Assembly: GCA_002478265.1 (NCBI GenBank)
Contig: DLNC01000005.1
Coordinates: 1 to 37,995, forward strand
DNA length: 37,995 nt
Source of the DNA: Syntrophaceae bacterium UBA7520
GTDB lineage: Bacteria > Desulfobacterota > Syntrophia > Syntrophales > Smithellaceae
Reading direction: 5' to 3'
Below are positions 33,301 to 37,995 of the stretch, one piece after another. Both the position numbers and the translations under genes were made by a program. The notes beneath the pieces are model-generated. The model did not search any database. It was not told the DNA's origin and saw only the letters and a list, made by a program, of their open reading frames with translations. The first letter of the stretch is position 1, and each line of letters starts with the position of its first letter.

Positions 33301-34482
33301 AAAAAACTTGGTAGCCGTCTCCGGAGTGGGCGGGTTACTTGGTCGCAGACGCCTATATATTTCGAGAATCGCGTCTTCCGTCGTTTCGATTTTATCCATC
33401 AAAAGCGTGTCACGAATCGCGGCATTATCCAGATCCTCGTCTATATAAATGAAGCTCAGTTCTCTGATGCCTTTTTCTTTGGCGATTTCCAGACCGTTGA
33501 CCGGCAACTCTTCGTTGCAACGAAAAACCACTTCTCCGGTATTCGGATCTTTGACGTCAGACGAAAAAACTTTCCCGGCAAGATCAGCTTCCTTTACGGC
33601 AATGCGCTTAACGCCTGAATCCAGCACCTTTTTTAAAAGGGGCTTGGTCAGCTTGCGCCCTTTTTTGATAATCACTTCACCGCTTTTCGGATCCTTTATG
33701 TCTTCGGGCGCTTTCTGGCCGGCCAAAGATTCATCAGCCGTCAGGTAAAGCTTATCGCCCTCGATAATCAGCTTCTGAATATTGTAAAAATAATTCAGGA
33801 TAAATTCCGTGGAATTACCCATTGCCTTGAGCAGAATTGTCACCGGCATTTTACGCCGCCGGTCGATGCGCACATAAAGAATGTCCTTGGAATCAAATTC
33901 CAGATCCAGCCAGGAGCCTCTGATGGGGATAATGCGCGCCGAATAAATCAGCTTGCCGCTGGCCACCGTCTTACCCTTATCGTGATCAAAGAAAATTCCC
34001 GGTGATCGATGCAGTTGGCTGACAATAACGCGTTCTGTGCCGTTGATGATGAACGTTCCATTTTCGGTCATCAGCGGAATTTCACCGAAGTAAATTTCCT
34101 GTTCCTTGATATCGCGTATCGGCTTTGTCTCCAACGCTTCCTTGCTGTTTCTGTTTTCGCCGAGGCGGTCCGTGTCGAAAACGACGAGCCGCACCACAAT
34201 TTTCAACGGAGCGGCATAGGTCATGCCCTTCTGAATACACTCCTTGATATCGTAGCGGACATCGCCGATCTTGTAGTTGACAAACTCCAGAGAACATTTC
34301 CCGCTGAAATCAGTAATCGGGAAAACGCTTTTAAACGCGCTTTGCAGGCCAAAGTTTCCACGCTGGCCTGCCGCCACGTCTTTCTGGAGAAATTTTTCAT
34401 AAGAGGCTGTCTGGATTTCAATCAGATTGGGGATATCCAGAACTTTTCTTACCCGGCCAAAATTTTTTCTAAATTTGCCCAT
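30346..34482 (-). CDS. rpoB: RNA polymerase beta subunit
   Basis: The 1378-residue beta subunit begins [20 protein letters not shown]. The rifampicin-pocket region at about residues 515-550 reads [20 protein letters not shown] followed by [12 protein letters not shown], with the Ser, Gln, Asp, His, Arg and Ser residues of sensitive enzymes. Conserved C-terminal parts [19 protein letters not shown] and [20 protein letters not shown] are present. It is slightly longer than E. coli RpoB, consistent with lineage-specific insertions. It follows rplL by 44 nt. Confidence 0.98.
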   Translation of the reverse strand: [1378 protein letters not shown]

Positions 34483-34526
34483 AACATCCTTAACATTTAA
34501 AAATTTTTAAGGTGGAGATTATAAAC

Positions 34527-34916
34527 TTATTTAACCTCTACTGTTCCGCCGACTTCCTCGATTTTCTTCTTAATATCAGCGGCTTCCTCCTTGGAAACGC
34601 CTTCTTTAATCGGTTTCGGAACTCCTTCCACCAGATCCTTGGCTTCCTTCAGCCCCAGGCCGGTAATGGCCCTGACCACTTTGATGACCTGAATTTTGTC
34701 CGCGCCAAAACCAGTGAGGTTGACGTTAAACTCGGTTTTTTCTTCGGCCGCTGCCGCCGCTGGAGCTCCCGCGCCCGCCGCCGCCACTGCCATCACGGGC
34801 GCTGCCGCGGATACGCCGAATTTTTCCTCCAGTTCTTTCACCAGAGCGGATAGCTCCAGCACCGTCATTTCTTCAATGAATTTTATGACATCTTCTTTCG
34901 TAATTTTACCTGACAT
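34527..34916 (-). CDS. rplL: 50S ribosomal protein L7/L12
   Basis: L7/L12 forms the stalk that recruits translational GTPases. The 129-residue protein has an N-terminal dimerisation helix region (VIKFIEEMTVLELSALVKEL), a long Ala/Pro-rich hinge at about 40-58, and the C-terminal domain EFNVNLTGFGADKIQVIKVV with GLGLKEAKDLVEGVPKPIKE. It is 27 nt after rplJ. Confidence 0.98.
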   Translation of the reverse strand: MSGKITKEDVIKFIEEMTVLELSALVKELEEKFGVSAAAPVMAVAAAGAGAPAAAAAEEKTEFNVNLTGFGADKIQVIKVVRAITGLGLKEAKDLVEGVPKPIKEGVSKEEAADIKKKIEEVGGTVEVK

Positions 34917-34943
34917 TTTTTTATCCTCTCTTCTGTATGTTTT

Positions 34944-35468
34944 TTAGTTTAAAGTTTTTTTCTTCTGTGCATAGGCATTTAGCAACTGCACGAAATCTCT
35001 TTGAGCCGCGTTCAAAACCGTCACAAAGGATGTCGGCACCGCCGCCATGACGTATACCAGTTTGCCCAGAAGCACATCTCTGCTGGGCAATTCCGCCAGC
35101 GCCGTCAGATCTTCCCTGCTCAGGAGCTTGCCGTCAAGCGCGCCGACCTTAATTTCAAGCTCGGGATTTTTTTTGGCAAAATCCACAAGCGCCTTCGTCG
35201 GCTCAACCGGGTCCGCGTAGCCCAGAATCATGGCGATGGGCCAACGGAAGTGCTCGGACAGAACGCTGAAGGAAGTGTCTTTTGAGGCGATTCCCAAAAG
35301 TGTGTTTTTCACTACCTTTACTTCCGCGCTGGATTTGCGCAGAGTATTCCGCAGCGCTTCCATCTTCAGCACATTCATCCCGCTGAAGCTGGTTAAAACA
35401 CCGAGTTTGGCCTTGCTGAGCTTTTCGTGCAGTTCGGATACTACCTGCTCTTTCGTTTTCCGATCCAA
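34944..35468 (-). CDS. rplJ: 50S ribosomal protein L10
   Basis: L10 anchors the L7/L12 stalk and, with it, represses its own mRNA. The 174-residue protein shows VSELHEKLSKAKLGVLTSFS, LRKSSAEVKVVKNTLLGIAS and a helical C-terminal tail for L12 binding. The start is TTG, with GGAGG about 7 nt upstream. The weak start codon fits a gene under translational control. A 221-nt gap upstream contains an L10-type leader. Confidence 0.96.
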   Translation of the reverse strand: MDRKTKEQVVSELHEKLSKAKLGVLTSFSGMNVLKMEALRNTLRKSSAEVKVVKNTLLGIASKDTSFSVLSEHFRWPIAMILGYADPVEPTKALVDFAKKNPELEIKVGALDGKLLSREDLTALAELPSRDVLLGKLVYVMAAVPTSFVTVLNAAQRDFVQLLNAYAQKKKTLN

Positions 35469-35605
35469 TGTATCAGCCTCCTTTCACAACTAATTTAATT
35501 GCTTCGAGGCCAAAGAAAGCAGCCACATACAGAAAAACGGCATCTTTAATTTTTCCCGATTCCCGTTTAAAAAAATGTTTACCTGTAAACAAAACAACTT
35601 TTATT

Positions 35606-35662
35606 CTACGAGTCTCGGCAGGCCGTCTTACGTTTAAACTTCTGTACCTGCTGTCTTCGACC
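35606..35662 (-). promoter_or_regulatory. Ribosomal protein L10 leader RNA (binding site for L10-L12)
   Basis: In the 221-nt gap between rplA and rplJ, the minus strand carries GACAGCAGGTAC and, about 20 nt later, GGCCTGCCGAG. GCAGG (35647-35651) can pair with CCTGC (35618-35622). The AGGU and CCUGCCGAG elements match the known L10 leader family, in which the L10(L12) complex binds and represses rplJL translation. The rest of the gap (35469-35605) contains the ribosome site and no supported gene. Confidence 0.78.
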
Positions 35663-35689
35663 TTGTTGCTAAAAATATTTGTTTCTTTC

Positions 35690-36388
35690 TTACGCCGCCT
35701 TGAAATCAAGCGGATCAATCCGCACGCCCGCGCCCATCGTGCTGGAGATGGAAACGCTTTTTATATAAGTTCCTTTACTGGACGCCGGCTTCATTTTAAT
35801 GATCGTTTCCATCAGCGCGCTGACATTTTCTCCCAGCTTCTGGGCGCCGAAAGAAAGTTTGCCCACCGGCGTGTGCACGATTCCCGCTTTCTCCACGCGG
35901 AACTCCACTTTGCCGGCCTTGAGTTCCTTTACGGCATTGGCCACTTCAAAAGTAACCGTGCCGACTTTGGGATTAGGCATCAACCCGCGCGGGCCCAAAA
36001 TCTTGCCTATTTTGCCCACTGTGCCCATCATATCCGGAGTGGCGATAACGCGGTCAAATTCAAACCAGCCGTTTTTAATTTTTTCGATAATTTCGTCGTT
36101 GCCGATATAATCCGCGCCTGCTTCCTGCGCTTCCTTTTCCTTTTCGCCTTTGGCAAACACGAGCACACGCACTGACTTACCCAAACCGTTTGGCAAAACC
36201 ACGCTGCCGCGCACCATCTGATCGGCATGCGCCGGATTAACGCCCAAGCGAACAGCCAGATCAACTGTCTCATCAAATTTCGCGTGCGGCATGGCGACAA
36301 TCATCTCCGTCGCTTCCTTGAGTGTGTAGCGTTTGCCCGGCTCCACGTTCTTTTTTGCCGCTAAAATTCTTTTTCCTCTTCCTGCCAT
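35690..36388 (-). CDS. rplA: 50S ribosomal protein L1
   Basis: L1 forms the mobile stalk next to the E site and in many bacteria represses rplK-rplA translation. The 232-residue protein has EATEMIVAMPHAKFDETVDL, then GSVVLPNGLGKSVRVLVFAK and IGKILGPRGLMPNPKVGTVT. It follows rplK by 19 nt. No clear L1 target was seen in front of rplK. Confidence 0.98.
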   Translation of the reverse strand: MAGRGKRILAAKKNVEPGKRYTLKEATEMIVAMPHAKFDETVDLAVRLGVNPAHADQMVRGSVVLPNGLGKSVRVLVFAKGEKEKEAQEAGADYIGNDEIIEKIKNGWFEFDRVIATPDMMGTVGKIGKILGPRGLMPNPKVGTVTFEVANAVKELKAGKVEFRVEKAGIVHTPVGKLSFGAQKLGENVSALMETIIKMKPASSKGTYIKSVSISSTMGAGVRIDPLDFKAA

Positions 36389-36407
36389 AATAAACCCTCT
36401 TTATTTA

Positions 36408-36833
36408 TTAACCAGCTATTTCGATGCCCATCGATCTTGCCGTGCCGGCAATAATCTTGATAGCCCCTTCCATATCTACCGCGTTGAGGTCATTGTATTT
36501 CAACTGCGCGATTTCCTGCACCTGCTTCGCCGTGACCGTGCCTACTTTCTCCCGCTTGGGGTCAGCCGCGCCCTTGGCGATTTTTGCCGCCTGTTTGAGC
36601 AGCACCGATGCCGGTGGCGTTTTTGTGACGAACGTGAACGAACGGTCGGCGTAAACGGTAATAATGACGGGAACGATCATGCCTTCCTGCTTCTGCGTCA
36701 TGGCGTTGTAGGCCTTGCAGAACTCCATGATATTCACTCCGTGCTGACCCAGAGCCGGCCCCACCGGCGGCGAAGGGGTTGCCTTGCCCGCCGTGATTTG
36801 CAATTTGATGTTCGCGATAACTTTCTTTGCCAT
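36408..36833 (-). CDS. rplK: 50S ribosomal protein L11
   Basis: L11 binds the GTPase-centre rRNA and is the target context for thiostrepton. The 141-residue protein starts MAKKVIANIKLQITAGKATP and has PPVGPALGQHGVNIMEFCKA, ending with ARSMGIEIAG. The ATG at 36833 has AGGTGA 5 nt upstream and gives the usual length; a GTG three codons earlier is less likely. It lies 57 nt after nusG. Confidence 0.96.
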   Translation of the reverse strand: MAKKVIANIKLQITAGKATPSPPVGPALGQHGVNIMEFCKAYNAMTQKQEGMIVPVIITVYADRSFTFVTKTPPASVLLKQAAKIAKGAADPKREKVGTVTAKQVQEIAQLKYNDLNAVDMEGAIKIIAGTARSMGIEIAG

Positions 36834-36890
36834 AAGATTCACCTAAATATAAAAATTTTTGAAAAACTATTAAAACAGCCGCGATTTATA

Positions 36891-37424
36891 TCAGCCGCCC
36901 TGCGTTACCTGAATAAAGTCCAGCTCCACCGGCGTGGGGCGTCCGAAAATGCTGACAATAACCCGCAGTTTGCTCTTTTCCGGCTTTACTTCGTCGATAA
37001 CACCGTCAAAATTGGTAAACGGGCCGTCGATAATTTTTACATGATCGCCGACGTCGAACTTGAACTTTGGCTTGGGCTTAAGCGTTCCTTCGTCGATTCT
37101 GATCTTGAGATTTTCCACATCTTTGTCGGATATGGGCGAAGGCTTGTCCTTGCTGCCGATAAAACCGGTAACCTTGGGCGTGTTTTTGACAATATGCCAG
37201 GTCTCATCCGTCATCTCCATGCGCACCAGGATATAGCCGGGAAAAAACTTGCGTTTGGAGGTCTTCTTTTCTCCGGAAATCAGTTCCACGACATCTTCCT
37301 CCGGAATAAGAATATCGGAAAAATATTCCTGTGCGCCCGCCATTTCAATTCTTTCCTGCAGGCTCATTTTTACCTTATTCTCGTATCCGGAATATGTGTG
37401 TACAACGTACCACTTCAAAGCCAT
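36891..37424 (-). CDS. nusG: Transcription termination/antitermination factor NusG
   Basis: NusG binds the RNA polymerase clamp and connects it to Rho or ribosomal S10. The 177-residue protein has the NGN domain (KWYVVHTYSGYENKVKMSLQ, then PGYILVRMEMTDETWHIVKN) and a C-terminal KOW domain (FDVGDHVKIIDGPFTNFDGV). It lies 4 nt after secE, the universal order. Length is normal. Confidence 0.98.
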   Translation of the reverse strand: MALKWYVVHTYSGYENKVKMSLQERIEMAGAQEYFSDILIPEEDVVELISGEKKTSKRKFFPGYILVRMEMTDETWHIVKNTPKVTGFIGSKDKPSPISDKDVENLKIRIDEGTLKPKPKFKFDVGDHVKIIDGPFTNFDGVIDEVKPEKSKLRVIVSIFGRPTPVELDFIQVTQGG

Positions 37425-37428
37425 TTTG

Positions 37429-37632
37429 CTATCCCAAAACTACGCGAACCAATCTCGCCAGAATGTAATCAATGATACCCAGATAAATCGCCACGATAAA
37501 AACAATAATGATGACCACCGCGGTCGAAGCCAAAGTCTGCTTTCTGGAAGGCCAGGTTACCCTTCGGAGTTCGGCTTTGGCATCGCTGAAAAACTGGACC
37601 ATTTTCCGGAAGACTTCTTTGATTTTTTCCAT
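37429..37632 (-). CDS. secE: Protein translocase subunit SecE
   Basis: SecE clamps SecY in the inner membrane. The 67-residue protein is the short, single-helix form of most bacteria. The amphipathic segment AKAELRRVTWPSRKQT precedes one membrane helix at about residues 37-60. It lies 30 nt after tRNA-Trp and 4 nt before nusG. Confidence 0.97.
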   Translation of the reverse strand: MEKIKEVFRKMVQFFSDAKAELRRVTWPSRKQTLASTAVVIIIVFIVAIYLGIIDYILARLVRVVLG

Positions 37633-37662
37633 AAGCTTAAAAATCCTTTATAAGTGTAAATA

Positions 37663-37739
37663 TGGCAGGCCAGGAGGGACTTGAACCCCCAGCATCCGGA
37701 TTTGGAGTCCGGCGCTCTATCCATTAGAGCTACTGGCCT
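37663..37739 (-). tRNA. tRNA-Trp (anticodon CCA)
   Basis: The cloverleaf is complete on the minus strand: acceptor AGGCCAG/CTGGCCT, D stem GCTC/GAGC, anticodon stem CCGGA/TCCGG with loop CTCCAAA (anticodon CCA), T arm with GTTCAAGTC, discriminator G and an encoded 3' CCA. It is embedded between rpmG and secE, so it is probably cut out of a mixed tRNA/mRNA transcript. Confidence 0.97.
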
Positions 37740-37755
37740 GTGCCCATATCATTAC

Positions 37756-37905
37756 CTATTTGGTTTCTCTGTGCAGTTTATGCCCGCGGCAAAACTTGCA
37801 GTACTTTTTCAACTCCAGACGGTTTTGCATCGTGCGTTTGTTTTTGGTGGTGACGTAATTCCGCTGCTTGCATTCCGTGCAGGCCAAAATAATATTATTG
37901 CGCAT
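37756..37905 (-). CDS. rpmG: 50S ribosomal protein L33, zinc-binding form
   Basis: The 49-residue protein reads MRNNIILACTECKQRNYVTT, then KNKRTMQNRLELKKYCKFCR and HKLHRETK. Cysteines C9, C12, C36 and C39 mark the zinc-binding form. The ATG has GGGAG about 5 nt upstream. It lies between tRNA-Thr and tRNA-Trp; in related clusters a tuf copy often precedes it, but here only 14 nt separate it from tRNA-Thr. Confidence 0.96.
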   Translation of the reverse strand: MRNNIILACTECKQRNYVTTKNKRTMQNRLELKKYCKFCRGHKLHRETK

Positions 37906-37919
37906 AACTCTCCCTTAAC

Positions 37920-37995
37920 TGGAGCCCACGACCAGGATTGAACTGGTGACCTCATCCTTACCAAGGATGTGCTCTACCGACTGAGCTACGTGGGC
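37920..37995 (-). tRNA. tRNA-Thr (anticodon GGT), 5' end at the window edge
   Basis: The 76-nt cloverleaf is complete: acceptor GCCCACG/CGTGGGC, D stem GCTC/GAGC, anticodon stem CATCC/GGATG with loop TTGGTAA (anticodon GGT), T stem ACCAG/CTGGT with loop TTCAATC, discriminator T and an encoded CCA. The first base of the mature tRNA is the last base of the window; its promoter lies outside. Confidence 0.96.

Noticed and set aside
32872..33618. 248-codon open frame on the plus strand
   Set aside because: Antisense to rpoB, no ribosome site or known domain seen.
34483..34526. A/T-only palindrome (TTAAAAATTTTTAA) in front of rpoB
   Set aside because: Such a sequence is easily found by chance in A/T-rich gaps and would form only a weak stem; no attenuator is claimed.
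35473..35718. 81-codon frame in the rplA-rplJ gap
   Set aside because: It begins inside rplA, covers the L10 leader and lacks any recognisable family; the leader explains this stretch better.
36333..37475. 380-codon open frame on the plus strand
   Set aside because: It runs antisense across rplA, rplK and nusG, three unmistakable genes, and has no family resemblance.
1..37995. CRISPR arrays, insertion sequences, phage or defence genes
   Set aside because: No regularly spaced repeats, transposase, integrase or nuclease-like proteins were recognised; the genes are housekeeping and phosphate uptake genes.

Overview
The window is a chromosomal housekeeping region of a Gram-negative bacterium. 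Every supported gene is on the minus strand, so transcription runs from the right edge (37995) to the left edge (1). Gene order, the Cys-containing S14, and a Pst/Pho locus next to a small EF-Tu-like protein suggest a member of the former Deltaproteobacteria (Desulfobacterota), perhaps of the Syntrophales/Syntrophia type. That placement rests on family resemblance and gene order only.

Right part (37995 to about 9168): one merged transcription/translation cluster in which the classical rplKAJL-rpoBC, str, S10, spc and alpha operons lie end to end. The order is tRNA-Thr(GGT), rpmG, tRNA-Trp(CCA), secE, nusG, rplK, rplA, L10-leader RNA, rplJ, rplL, rpoB, rpoC, rpsL, rpsG, tuf, rpsJ, rplC, rplD, rplW, rplB, rpsS, rplV, rpsC, rplP, rpmC, rpsQ, rplN, rplX, rplE, rpsZ, rpsH, rplF, rplR, rpsE, rpmD, rplO, secY, map, infA, rpmJ, rpsM, rpsK, rpsD, rpoA, rplQ. 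A strong intrinsic terminator lies at 9168-9194. I saw no clear terminator inside the cluster, but I could not scan it by computer. Three genes often found in such clusters are missing here: fusA (between rpsG and tuf), adk (between secY and map) and a second tuf (between tRNA-Thr and rpmG). At least eleven genes start with GTG or TTG.

Left part (9100 to 1): a small EF-Tu domain-II-like protein, then a phosphate-starvation locus in the order phoB, PHO box, pstS, hairpin, pstC, pstA, pstB, phoU, phoR. Four nucleotides after phoR comes a CoA-disulfide-reductase-like flavoprotein, then a decayed DUF169-family gene that runs off the left edge. PstS binds phosphate in the periplasm, PstCA-B imports it, PhoU links transporter state to the kinase PhoR, and PhoB activates the locus through a PHO box with three tandem 7-mers at 11-bp spacing.

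All gaps between annotated genes are shorter than 300 bases. I found no CRISPR array, insertion sequence, phage gene or integration site, and no candidate for an entirely new system. The points most worth a second look are the flavoprotein coupled to the Pho operon, the pseudogene, the missing partner genes, the Lys-rich tail of L17 and the regulatory RNA/DNA sites.
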